A stretch of 64,000 nt of DNA from Clostridium beijerinckii HUN142 (GTDB taxonomy: Bacteria > Bacillota > Clostridia > Clostridiales > Clostridiaceae): NCBI RefSeq assembly GCF_000621745.1, contig NZ_KK211335.1, positions 499,585 through 563,584 of the forward strand, in the 5' to 3' direction. Of the stretch, positions 45,847-54,157 are shown one piece after another. Each line of letters begins with the position of its first letter. Position 1 is the first letter of the stretch. The position numbers and the translations under genes were made by a program. Below the pieces are notes generated by a model. It had not been told where the DNA came from and searched no databases. It worked only from the letters and a program-made list of their open reading frames with translations.

Positions 45847-46644
45847 ATGGATCAACAATTGATTGAAAAGGTAATGAAACAGGTTTCTAGCGAACTTGGA
45901 ATATCTGTTAAAAATCAAAATAATGATTCTCAAAATATAAGCAAAAATACTAGTGGAGGAATAGGTGTTACTGAATTTGTAGGTACTGCAATAGGCGATA
46001 CTATTGGACTAGTAATTGCAAGTGTAGATCCACTACTTACAGAAACTATGAAATTAGGAAAGTACCGTTCAATCGGTATCATAGGCGGAAGAACTGGAGC
46101 TGGACCTCAAATTATGGCTGTTGATGATGCTGTTAAAGCTACAAATACAGAAGTTATTTCTGTTGAATTACCTAGAGATACTAAAGGCGGAGCAGGTCAT
46201 GGAAGTTTAATTTATATAGGAGCTGATGATGTTTCAGATGCTAGACGTGCAGTTGAAATTGCACTTTCAAGCCTAGATAAATATTTTGGAGATGTTTATG
46301 CAAATGATGCAGGACATTTAGAATTCCAATACACAGCTAGAGCGAGTTATTGTTTAGAAAAAGCTTTTGGAACACCACTAGGCAGAGCATTTGGAATGGT
46401 TTGTGCAGGACCAGCTGCAATTGGAACAGTTTTAGCTGATGTTGCTGTAAAAGCCGCTAATGTTGATGTTGTAGGTTACTGTTCACCAGGAAATGGAACA
46501 AGTTTCTCAAATGAGGTTATATTAACTTTCAGTGGTGATTCAGGAGCTGTAAGACAAGCTGTAAGAGCATCTATTGAAGTAGGTAAAAAATTACTAGGTG
46601 CGTTAGGTGATGAACCTAAATCAACTACAACACCTTATATTTAA
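45847..46644 (+). CDS. Microcompartment shell protein BMC-T (PduB-like)
   Basis: 265 residues with two BMC domains (about 40-145 and 155-255). FVGTAIGDTIGLVIASVD and GMVCAGPAAIGTVLADVAVK mark the domain starts. The N-terminal MDQQLIEKVMKQVSSELGI is an amphipathic helix followed by a Ser/Asn linker, the arrangement by which PduB N-terminal tails anchor cargo. PduB/EtuB-type trimers can have gated pores for larger metabolites. GAATGGAGGAG site 7 bases upstream of the ATG. It is followed by a 378-base gap with a tandem structured repeat before the next shell gene. Confidence 0.93.
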   Translation: MDQQLIEKVMKQVSSELGISVKNQNNDSQNISKNTSGGIGVTEFVGTAIGDTIGLVIASVDPLLTETMKLGKYRSIGIIGGRTGAGPQIMAVDDAVKATNTEVISVELPRDTKGGAGHGSLIYIGADDVSDARRAVEIALSSLDKYFGDVYANDAGHLEFQYTARASYCLEKAFGTPLGRAFGMVCAGPAAIGTVLADVAVKAANVDVVGYCSPGNGTSFSNEVILTFSGDSGAVRQAVRASIEVGKKLLGALGDEPKSTTTPYI

Positions 46645-46648
46645 GCAG

Positions 46649-46932
46649 ATAAGTGAAAGTCCAAATCTGTGATTTGGTTGCTTAAACTTAGTTAACTCAT
46701 AGATGAGTTAACCTCATTAAAAATTGATTTTGTGTGAATCGCTTACTCAGCGAACGTATGTGAGTTGAGTTTCCTTAAGAATAAGTGAAAGTCCAAATCT
46801 ATGATTTGGTTTCTCGAACTTAGCTGATGACGCTAGGAATCAGCTTCCATAGAAAGATCTGAATATTCGAACTTTCTATGCAGGGTGGTATGATTTGATG
46901 ATGGTCGATTACTCTGTGAGTCGAGTTTCCTT
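46649..46932 (+). repeat. Tandem pair of structured elements between shell genes (possible RNA element)
   Basis: Copy 1 is 46649-46777 and copy 2 is 46781-46932. Both start with ATAAGTGAAAGTCCAAATCT, a hairpin CCAAATC/GATTTGG and a shared CGAACTTAG/TAAACTTAG, and both end with GAGTYGAGTTTCCTTA. Between these ends the sequences differ but each folds: copy 1 has GTTAACTCAT/ATGAGTTAAC; copy 2 has AGCTGAT/ATCAGCT plus CATAGAAAG/CTTTCTATG. A terminal stem involving ACTC/GAGT exists in both. Different sequence with kept pairing suggests a structured RNA or a duplicated mobile repeat. No known family was recognised. Confidence 0.65.
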
Positions 46933-47022
46933 ATCAATATAATATATTAAATTCAATATTTTCTATATAAAGTTAAATATAAAAAAACAAAAGTTTACCT
47001 AAAATTTAAGGAGGTATTTAAT

Positions 47023-47301
47023 ATGAATTCGGATGCATTAGGAATGGTTGAAACTAAAGGTTTAGTTGCTGCAATAGAAGCAGCAGATGCTATGGTTAAA
47101 GCGGCAAATGTTAATTTAATAGGATATGAAAAGATAGGTTCAGGTCTAGTAACAGTTATGGTTCGTGGTGATGTTGGTGCTGTAAAAGCAGCAACTGATG
47201 CAGGAGCAGCATCAGCTAGATTAGTTGGAGAAGTTGTTTCTATTCACGTTATTCCACGTCCTCATATGGACACTGAAAAGATTCTTCCTAAATTCGTATA
47301 A
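47023..47301 (+). CDS. Microcompartment shell protein BMC-H (PduA/PduJ-like)
   Basis: 92 residues, the canonical single-domain length. DALGMVETKGLVAAIEAADA, KAANVNLIGYEKIGSGLVTV and GDVGAVKAATDAGA are hallmark segments. The pore loop before the V(R/S)GDVGAV strand carries KIGSGL, as in PduA/PduJ. It forms hexameric facets. AAGGAGG lies 9 bases upstream. It is close in sequence to the shell gene at 56281, about 9 kb downstream. Confidence 0.95.
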   Translation: MNSDALGMVETKGLVAAIEAADAMVKAANVNLIGYEKIGSGLVTVMVRGDVGAVKAATDAGAASARLVGEVVSIHVIPRPHMDTEKILPKFV

Positions 47302-47381
47302 CAAGATTTTAAATTATAATTAGATAGTTATGCAAAAAGAAAATATTACAGTAATTCTTTTTAGAGCCTAGGAGGGATAGC

Positions 47382-48155
47382 GTGGAAATAGATGAGAAAA
47401 GACTAAGAGAATTAGTGATTAAAGCTATACAATTGCTTCAATCCGAAAGCTCTATACAGAATTTATTTATTCCCCAAAAGAAATTGTATGTGATATTTAC
47501 GGAAGAGTGGAATAACAAGTATTTATCTTTATTTCAAGAATTAGATAAGCGAAACGAATATGAAGTTTACGCAGTATTACCAGATGGAATATATAATGAT
47601 TTTCACCTAAGTAATTTGAAAAAATTTAGTGTATGTAAATCCGTAATAAGTAGAAAGAATGTTGACTTTGATGAATCATCAGAATATCTCACGGTATTTC
47701 CAGTAGTTCCTAGAGAAATAATAGTTAAAACAGCATTATGTATTGATGATATTTTTGAAAGTAGATGGATTTTTAAAAGTATGGAAAAGGGTCAAAGAAC
47801 TATTTTACTCAGTTCAGGACTTGAAAAATTTACTGGCAAAGAGCCACCTGGTTATATTAATAAGATATTAAATTATTACAAGACTTTGCTGGAATTTAAT
47901 ATTGAAATAACAAAGGATATTTTTCAAGTTGAAGAATATGAAAATAAATTTAGTGAAAATAGTTCCATGGTCTATGAAAGTACAGAATATAATGAGGTTC
48001 TAAATGAAAAAAGCAGCAAAAAAATAATTACCGCACAGGAAGTAGAATGCTATAAAAATGATATAAAATTATTCTTAAATTCAGGGGATATCATAACTGA
48101 GTTAGCTAAGGATAAGGCAAAAGATTTAAACATTCAAATTATTAGAAGAAGTTAG
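47382..48155 (+). CDS. Microcompartment-associated protein of unknown function, flavoprotein-like, with encapsulation-like helix
   Basis: 257 residues from GTG 47382 behind TAGGAGGG. The N-terminal EKRLRELVIKAIQLLQ is amphipathic like encapsulation peptides. The next part (KKLYVIFTEEWNNKYLSLFQ) looks like a Rossmann-type start similar to BMC-locus flavoproteins. The C-terminus has KIITAQEVECYKND and then a segment ending SGDIITELAKDKAKDLNI, a pattern shared with other microcompartment accessory proteins (ITPLAxDxAKELGI-like). No cofactor motif can be assigned with confidence. Its place between two BMC-H genes indicates a lumen or shell-associated role. Confidence 0.7.
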   Translation: MEIDEKRLRELVIKAIQLLQSESSIQNLFIPQKKLYVIFTEEWNNKYLSLFQELDKRNEYEVYAVLPDGIYNDFHLSNLKKFSVCKSVISRKNVDFDESSEYLTVFPVVPREIIVKTALCIDDIFESRWIFKSMEKGQRTILLSSGLEKFTGKEPPGYINKILNYYKTLLEFNIEITKDIFQVEEYENKFSENSSMVYESTEYNEVLNEKSSKKIITAQEVECYKNDIKLFLNSGDIITELAKDKAKDLNIQIIRRS

Positions 48156-48186
48156 AGTATATTCAAAAGTATAGTTTAATATAATG

Positions 48187-48231
48187 AAGATTTTCATAGA
48201 ATGCGAGATTACTCGTATTTTATGAAAATTA
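48187..48231 (+). repeat. Intercistronic hairpin inside the shell operon
   Basis: ATTTTCATAGAATGCGAG pairs with CTCGTATTTTATGAAAAT (two internal mismatches) with a four-base loop. No T-run follows. It may act as an mRNA stability or processing element or weak attenuator before the tailed BMC-H gene. Confidence 0.55.
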
Positions 48232-48275
48232 TAAAAAGATTCACACATTAATAAAGATTAAAGTGAGGTGACAAG

Positions 48276-48899
48276 ATGAAAGAAGCATTAGGTTTAGTTG
48301 AAACAATAGGTTTATCAACTGCTATTTTAGCGGCAGATGTTATGGCGAAAACGGCTAATGTTAATATAATTGACCTTGAAAATACTAAGGGATCCGGGTA
48401 CATGACCATAAAAGTTTCAGGAGATGTTGGAGCTGTAACAGCTGCAGTTACAGCAGGAAGACAAGTTGCTATTGAAAACAACGCATTTGTTTCATCTAAA
48501 GTAATTCCAAGACCTTCTAATAATATAGAAAGCGCTTTTTGTCAGCCTAAAAAGGAAGAAGATACTTCTTCTATCACAGAGAATAATATAACTGAGGAAA
48601 GTAATGTAAGTGAAGAAAATAATATTATTGAGGGAAATAATACTGTTGAAAACAAAGAAAGTTTAGAAAATCCTGTAGTTGTATTAGAAGAGGTTTTAAC
48701 TGAGAAAGTTGAAAAGCTAGAAGATAAACAGGAAGAAAACACGTCCCAAAGTGAAAAGGTAGTAGTTGAAAATAATGAAGATATCAATCGAGCTAAAGAA
48801 GATGGTATTCAACTTGAGCAATCTGATGCAGAAATTTCTCAATCTCAGTCAGAAGAAAAGAGAACTAGAAAAACTAGCAGTAGAAAAAAAGGAAAATAA
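48276..48899 (+). CDS. BMC-H shell protein with long charged C-terminal tail
   Basis: 207 residues. Residues 1-83 form a standard BMC-H domain (EALGLVETIGLSTAILAADV; GDVGAVTAAVTAGRQVA). Residues 84-207 are low-complexity, rich in Glu, Asn, Ser and Val, with repeats such as ITEESNVSEENNIIEGNN, and end in a basic patch (RKTSSRKKGK). PduK and EutK also carry C-terminal extensions, but this one lacks their FeS cysteine motif or helix-turn-helix. The tail could bind cargo, nucleic acid or cytoskeleton. GTGAGGTG site upstream. Confidence 0.88.
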   Translation: MKEALGLVETIGLSTAILAADVMAKTANVNIIDLENTKGSGYMTIKVSGDVGAVTAAVTAGRQVAIENNAFVSSKVIPRPSNNIESAFCQPKKEEDTSSITENNITEESNVSEENNIIEGNNTVENKESLENPVVVLEEVLTEKVEKLEDKQEENTSQSEKVVVENNEDINRAKEDGIQLEQSDAEISQSQSEEKRTRKTSSRKKGK

Positions 48900-48944
48900 T
48901 AAATAGCACTTTTTAAGCTGCTAAAGGAAAGGACTGTGATTAAT

Positions 48945-49202
48945 ATGTATATGGCAAAAGTTGTAGGAAATGTTGTAGCTACGAGAAAAGATGATTCGTT
49001 AGTTGGGTATAAATTAATGATTGTAAAGAGAATCGATGTAAAAGAGAATTTCATTGGTAATGAGGAAGTTGCAGCAGATTATGTTGGCGCAGGTATAGGG
49101 GATTATGTATTACTCTGTAAGGGGTCAGCAGTACGTGTGGAAAAACAAAAGGTTGCTATTGATATGGCGATTATTGGAATCATAGATTCAATTGATGTCT
49201 AA
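48945..49202 (+). CDS. Microcompartment vertex protein BMC-P (EutN/PduN/CcmL family)
   Basis: 85 residues. MYMAKVVGNVVATRKDDSLV is the classic EutN/CcmL start; VGAGIGDYVLLCKGSAVR and VDMAIIGIID-like DMAIIGIIDSID follow. Pentamers close the shell vertices. ATG 48945 is chosen over GTG 48936 because AAAGGAAAGGA lies 11 bases upstream. It is the only vertex protein in the window and is placed before the aldehyde dehydrogenase. Confidence 0.93.
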   Translation: MYMAKVVGNVVATRKDDSLVGYKLMIVKRIDVKENFIGNEEVAADYVGAGIGDYVLLCKGSAVRVEKQKVAIDMAIIGIIDSIDV

Positions 49203-49251
49203 TATCATATGTAGTTATTTATTTATTCCATAATCAAGAGAGGAGGTTAAC

Positions 49252-50601
49252 ATGGATATAAAATATAAATTTTTCAACAAAGAAGAATTAAAAAGTGGTG
49301 TTTTTTCTTCAGTGAACGATGCAGTTTTAGCAGCTGTAGGTGCATACAACCAATATAACAAATTTACTTTAAATGAAAGACAAGAGATTATTGATTGTAT
49401 TAAGGAAAAGCTTTTATCTAGGGTTGAGGAAATCGCTTATATGACGGTTGAAGAGACTGGAATGGGGAATGTGCCTGACAAAATTGAGAAGCTTATTCTA
49501 GCGATTAAAAAGACACCAGGAATAGAAGATTTAATTACTGAAGTGAGAACCGGAGATAATGGGATGACATTATATGAACTATCATCTTATGGTGTTATTT
49601 GCGCTATACATCCATGTACTAATCCATGTGCTACATTAATTAGTAATACAATTGGGATGCTGGCAGCAGGAAATGGAGTTGTTCATTGTCCACATCCAAG
49701 AGCAATAAAAGTGTCAAAATATGTTACTGAGATAATCAGTATTGCAATAAGAGAAAGATGTGGAATAGATAATTTAGTTGTAACTTTAAATGAAAATTCA
49801 ATGACGTGCACTAATGAAATTATGACTCATCCAGATATTTCAATGGTGGTTACTACAGGTGGTAATAATGTCTTAAGACAAGCAATGGCATCAGGGAAAA
49901 AGGTTATTGGTGCAGGCCCAGGTAATCCTACAACTGTTGTTGATGAAACGGCTGATATTAAAAAAGCCGCAAGAGATATTGTAAGAGGAGCTTCTTTTGA
50001 TAATAACATAATGTGTATTTCGGAGAAAAGCATAGTAGCTGTTTCAAGTATTGCTGATTTGCTAGTAGAAGAGCTTATTAAAAATGAGGTATATTACGTT
50101 GATAAAGATGAAGAGATGCTTAAACTTACAGTAGCTACATTAACAAGTGACATGGCATTAAATAAAACTCTTGAAGGTAAAAGTGCAAATGAGATTTTAA
50201 AGGCTGCAGGAATTGTATGCGAAAGAGATATTAAGCTTATTGTAGTTAATACCATAAAGCAGCATCCATTTGCAACAGTTGAAATGCTTATGCCACTTGT
50301 ACCATTAATAAGAGTAAAGAATTTTGAAATAGCATTGGATACAGCACTTGAAATAGAACAAGGATTCAGGCACACAGCAACAATTCATTCTCAATCAATT
50401 GAAAGATTAAATGTAGCAGCAAAAGTAATGCAGACGGCAGTATTTGTTAAAAATGGTGCTTCACTCGTAGGAATTGGATGTAATGGTGAAGGTGATACCA
50501 GCTTTACAATTGCTACAATCACAGGAGAAGGTACTACTACAGCAAGGCATTTTGCAAGAAGAAGACGATGTTCCCTAACAAATGGTTTTTCAATTAGGTA
50601 G
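49252..50601 (+). CDS. CoA-acylating aldehyde dehydrogenase (PduP-like), copy 1 without encapsulation helix
   Basis: 449 residues. The catalytic Cys255 sits in DNNIMCISEKS. IGAGPGNPTTVVDETADI, IHPCTNPCATLISNTIGM and the C-terminal GEGTTTARHFARRRRC are typical of PduP/EutE. It oxidises the aldehyde to acyl-CoA with NAD+ and CoA. Unlike the second copy at 58118, it begins directly with the core (YKFFNKEELKSGVFSS) and has no N-terminal amphipathic targeting helix. AGAGGAGG site 6 bases upstream. It ends 16 bases before the alcohol dehydrogenase start, so the two are translationally linked. Confidence 0.92.
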   Translation: MDIKYKFFNKEELKSGVFSSVNDAVLAAVGAYNQYNKFTLNERQEIIDCIKEKLLSRVEEIAYMTVEETGMGNVPDKIEKLILAIKKTPGIEDLITEVRTGDNGMTLYELSSYGVICAIHPCTNPCATLISNTIGMLAAGNGVVHCPHPRAIKVSKYVTEIISIAIRERCGIDNLVVTLNENSMTCTNEIMTHPDISMVVTTGGNNVLRQAMASGKKVIGAGPGNPTTVVDETADIKKAARDIVRGASFDNNIMCISEKSIVAVSSIADLLVEELIKNEVYYVDKDEEMLKLTVATLTSDMALNKTLEGKSANEILKAAGIVCERDIKLIVVNTIKQHPFATVEMLMPLVPLIRVKNFEIALDTALEIEQGFRHTATIHSQSIERLNVAAKVMQTAVFVKNGASLVGIGCNGEGDTSFTIATITGEGTTTARHFARRRRCSLTNGFSIR

Positions 50602-50617
50602 GAAAGGAGATGAAGTT

Positions 50618-51733
50618 TTGAAAAGTGTGTATATTAAAACAAAAATATATTCAGGAGAAAATTCTCTGAAGCGCCTAGAGAAATTTAAAAATACAGATAT
50701 CTGTGTGGTATGTGATCAATTTCTTGTGAAAAACGGCAGCGTAAAAGGTCTATTGAGTTTTATTAATGACAGTAATAATGTTTCTGTTTTTGATGAGGTT
50801 ATTCCAGACCCGCCACTAAATGTAATTGGAAAAGGTGTTGCTCTTATTAAGAAAAATAATCCTAGCATAGTTATTGCGTATGGTGGAGGCTCTGCTATAG
50901 ATACAGCGAAGGGAATTATTTATTTCGCAAAACAGCAAAACTTTATTGATAAAGTTAATTTTATAGCAATTCCAACTACAAGTGGAACTGGATCTGAGGT
51001 AACGTCAGCGACAGTAGTTACTGATACTGAGACAAAAACAAAGCATATTATTTTTGATGATGTGATGCTGCCAGATGAAGCAATCTTAGATGCAAATCTA
51101 ACAGTTTCTGTTCCAGCAGACATTACTGCAAACACAGGAATAGACGTTTTAACTCACGCAATAGAAGCATATGTTGCAAAAGATGCAAATGTATATTCAG
51201 ATGCATTAGCTGAAAAAGCTGTTGAATTGGTCATTGAATCTTTAGTACAGTGCTATAAACAAGGTACTGACATCGCAGCAAGGAATAAAATGCATGAAGC
51301 ATCTAATTTAGCAGGTATGGCTTTTAATATAGCGGGTCTTGGTATAAATCATAGCATTGCTCATCAATTAGGAGGTAGATTTCATATTCCGCATGGACTT
51401 GCCAATTCAATATTAGTAAATATTGTAATAGATTATAACTGTGAAGATCATGAGATTTTAAAGAAATACGCTAAATTAGTTTATAAAACTGGTATGGTGG
51501 AAAAAGCACAAAGTGATGAATTTGCAGTTGAAGTTTTAAAAACATATATTAAAACACTGACGAAGATTATGAACATGCCTCAAAACTTAAAAGAGTGTGG
51601 TGTAGATAAAAATGAATTTGACAATGTAAAATCAATTATAGCTGAAAATGCACTAAAGGATGGATGCACACAAGCAAATAGAAGAGATATTACAAAATTT
51701 GGTATGGAAAGACTGATTCAATTAGTGTACTAA
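50618..51733 (+). CDS. Iron-containing alcohol dehydrogenase (PduQ/1-propanol or 1,3-PDO dehydrogenase type)
   Basis: 371 residues from TTG 50618, which has AGGAAAGGAG 8 bases upstream; ATG 50582 lies inside the preceding gene and lacks a site. Motifs: AYGGGSAIDTAKGI (NAD), PTTSGTGSEVTSATVV, and metal ligands in DVLTHAIEAYV and NHSIAHQLGGRFHIPHGLAN. It reduces the aldehyde to the alcohol, recycling NADH made by the aldehyde dehydrogenase inside the compartment. Its N-terminal part lacks a separate targeting helix. Confidence 0.9.
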   Translation: MKSVYIKTKIYSGENSLKRLEKFKNTDICVVCDQFLVKNGSVKGLLSFINDSNNVSVFDEVIPDPPLNVIGKGVALIKKNNPSIVIAYGGGSAIDTAKGIIYFAKQQNFIDKVNFIAIPTTSGTGSEVTSATVVTDTETKTKHIIFDDVMLPDEAILDANLTVSVPADITANTGIDVLTHAIEAYVAKDANVYSDALAEKAVELVIESLVQCYKQGTDIAARNKMHEASNLAGMAFNIAGLGINHSIAHQLGGRFHIPHGLANSILVNIVIDYNCEDHEILKKYAKLVYKTGMVEKAQSDEFAVEVLKTYIKTLTKIMNMPQNLKECGVDKNEFDNVKSIIAENALKDGCTQANRRDITKFGMERLIQLVY

Positions 51734-51801
51734 CCTAATCTTAGTATGATAGAATATATTTAGAAAAATATATTCTTGTGATGTATGAAGGAGTGGGTTA
51801 A

Positions 51802-53115
51802 ATGCATGAATTCCATGATAGAACAAAAGGTGAAATCGTTGACAGCAATACGCAGATTGATGAGAATTTAATTAATAAATTTAATATAATCAATTTATTC
51901 GGCAAAGAAACATTAGAGGATATTCAAGAAAAGATATCTAGAGCAACAGGCCTTGCATTTGTTACTGTTGATTATAAAGGTGAACCAATTACCAAAATGA
52001 CTTCTTTCACAGAATTTTGTAGCGAGATTAGAAAAAATAAGAAAGCAGAATGTGTCTGTAAGTCTTCCGATGCTTTTGGTGGAATTCAGGCAGCAGTTAC
52101 GCAAAAGAATTGTGTATATTTTTGCCCTTGTGGATTACTTGAAATTGCAATACCTATAATCGTTAGAGGCCATTATCTAGGTGGATTTATTGGTGGACAA
52201 GTGAGATGCTTAGATGCACCTTCAGGAGTAAGTAAACTTGAAAACGTAATAAAACATTCCCAAAATTATAGGGAAGATAAGCATATGTTAAGTTTGTTTG
52301 AGTCTGTTCAATTATATGATTATGAAAAATTTATGAGTGTTGCGGAATTAATTTCTCTTATTATAAATCAATTGGGAGAGAAAGAAGCATATAGATTGAT
52401 GCAAAAAAACTCATTAAAAAAGGAAGTTGAGGAATTAAATAATTCTAAAAAAGAACTTGAAATAGAAAATGCATTGAAAAAAAATGAACTTATAAATCTC
52501 AGAGCTCAATTAAACCCACATTTTTTAATCAATGTTTTGAATTCGATTTCTAATTTAGCAGCTATTGAAGATTCACCTAAGACAAATGAAATGATTGTAA
52601 TGTTTGCAGATTATTTAAAGCAGAGTTTAGGTAGTCAAAAGAGCTATACAAATTTATCAGATGAATTCGAAAATATTGAAAAATATTTAAAGATTCAGAA
52701 AGTTAAGTACGGAGATTTGCTTCAATATTCAATTAACATGAATGAAAAAATGCATTATCAAAGAATCCCAAGCCATATTATTATGCCATTTGTGGAATAT
52801 GCTGTTTTTTATGGAATTGCAACAAAGAATAATGGTGGAAAAGTAGCGGTAACTTCTTATTATGAAGGTAAGGATGTTGTTATATGTATTTATGACAATG
52901 GATCTGGATTTAGTGATGAGGCAATAGCTAAGAAATTCAAGATATATAAAGGTGGTTATGAGGGAGAATCTATTCAGATAAGCATTTCCAATGCAAGAGA
53001 AAAGCTCATAACATTATTTGGTGAAAAGTATGATACTTTTATTGAAAATACTGAAGGAGAAGGTACAAGGAGTATTATAAGATTTCCAATAAAATTCGAA
53101 GAAAGGAATGTCTAG
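51802..53115 (+). CDS. PocR-domain sensor histidine kinase (LytS/YesM-type) with altered N-box
   Basis: 437 residues. The PocR ligand-binding domain (about 25-195) has cysteines in ECVCKSSDAF and VYFCPCGLLEIAIPI. A coiled coil (about 200-232) leads to a His_kinase domain: QLNPHFLINVLNSIS with His240. The ATPase domain has DNGSGF (G1) and GEGTRSIIRFP. The N-box reads PFVEYAVFYGI with Tyr333 where VENAxxHG is expected, so the Mg-ATP Asn is missing. PocR domains bind 1,2-propanediol-like diols. It lies 2 bases before its response regulator. No membrane segment is predicted, so it is a cytosolic sensor. Confidence 0.88.
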   Translation: MHEFHDRTKGEIVDSNTQIDENLINKFNIINLFGKETLEDIQEKISRATGLAFVTVDYKGEPITKMTSFTEFCSEIRKNKKAECVCKSSDAFGGIQAAVTQKNCVYFCPCGLLEIAIPIIVRGHYLGGFIGGQVRCLDAPSGVSKLENVIKHSQNYREDKHMLSLFESVQLYDYEKFMSVAELISLIINQLGEKEAYRLMQKNSLKKEVEELNNSKKELEIENALKKNELINLRAQLNPHFLINVLNSISNLAAIEDSPKTNEMIVMFADYLKQSLGSQKSYTNLSDEFENIEKYLKIQKVKYGDLLQYSINMNEKMHYQRIPSHIIMPFVEYAVFYGIATKNNGGKVAVTSYYEGKDVVICIYDNGSGFSDEAIAKKFKIYKGGYEGESIQISISNAREKLITLFGEKYDTFIENTEGEGTRSIIRFPIKFEERNV

Positions 53116-53117
53116 AT

Positions 53118-54128
53118 ATGTATGGAGTATTAATTGCAGATGATGAACCACTAATGAGAGCATCTTTAAAGGTTATGATATCTAAAGTTGAAGGATTTGA
53201 GGTCTTATATTCTGTTGGTAGCGGTGAGCAGGCAGTTGAGATATGTAAAAATAATAAAATAGATATTGTTTTTATGGATATCATGATGCCGGGTGAATCA
53301 GGGATAGAATCTAGTAAAAAGATATACACCATTAATCCAAGTACCACTATTTTTATTGTATCATCTTATAACAGTTTTGATTTTGCAATTGAAGCCTTAA
53401 AAACTAAAGTTAAAGAGTATATATCAAAACCTGTATCCTTTTCTCAAATAGAAAAATTATTGAGCAATTATAAAGATGAGAATCAGAATGTTAAAAGTGA
53501 GATAGAAGGGAATAAGTATGACAGTCTACTTTTAATAATTAAAGAAAAAGATTACAAAAAAATGTATTATGAAATTCCTAAGATAATAGATGAGATGTGT
53601 TCTTCTAAAAATTCTGATACAAAGTTACTAAGAGAAGAATTTATGCAAATAGGAGAAAATCTTATTAATTCTGTCCAACTGCTAAACAAAAAGCCCAAAA
53701 AGCTTAATGAGATATTTCCGATGGAAGAACATTTAGGCAATGAGAAAAGATTTTTCGAATTTTGGTTATTCAAAGTTATGAATTATGTTTTTCAACAAAA
53801 TAGCATAAAAAAGTATTCAATATTAAATGATGTGTTTAGTTATATTGAAAATAATATTGAAGAAGAGATTGGATTAAATGAGATAATTAATAATTGTTCA
53901 GTAAGCCAAGGCTATTTAAGTAGAATTTTTAAAAGGCAGTTTAACATAAGTGTTATGGAATATTTGCATATGAGAAAGATTAATATGGCGAAAAGATATT
54001 TTTGTTTTACTGATTTAAGTATTACGGACGTTGCATTTAAACTTGGATATAATGAGAGCAGTTATTTTAGCAAAGTGTTTAAGAAGTATGAAAATACAAC
54101 GGTCTATAAATATAAAAAAATGTTGTAG
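53118..54128 (+). CDS. AraC-type response regulator (YesN-like)
   Basis: 336 residues. The receiver domain (1-120) has the acidic pocket ADDE, phospho-acceptor Asp54 in VFMDIMMPG, and Lys in ISKP. The C-terminal AraC helix-turn-helix pair (about 235-335) has INNCSVSQGYLSRIFKRQFN and SITDVAFKLGYNESSYFSKVF. It probably activates the microcompartment operon on a diol signal from the adjacent PocR kinase. The ATG is 2 bases past the kinase stop. Binding sites are not proven; TTACAATAT at both promoter regions is a candidate. Confidence 0.9.
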   Translation: MYGVLIADDEPLMRASLKVMISKVEGFEVLYSVGSGEQAVEICKNNKIDIVFMDIMMPGESGIESSKKIYTINPSTTIFIVSSYNSFDFAIEALKTKVKEYISKPVSFSQIEKLLSNYKDENQNVKSEIEGNKYDSLLLIIKEKDYKKMYYEIPKIIDEMCSSKNSDTKLLREEFMQIGENLINSVQLLNKKPKKLNEIFPMEEHLGNEKRFFEFWLFKVMNYVFQQNSIKKYSILNDVFSYIENNIEEEIGLNEIINNCSVSQGYLSRIFKRQFNISVMEYLHMRKINMAKRYFCFTDLSITDVAFKLGYNESSYFSKVFKKYENTTVYKYKKML

Positions 54129-54157
54129 AATCAGAAAATCAAGGTAGGTGGTAAAAC

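Noticed and set aside
46649..46932. Cobalamin riboswitch or CRISPR reading of the tandem element
   Set aside because: GTGAAAGTCC resembles part of the cobalamin aptamer, but the B12 box and core are absent. Two copies with variable interiors and no short spacers do not make a CRISPR array.
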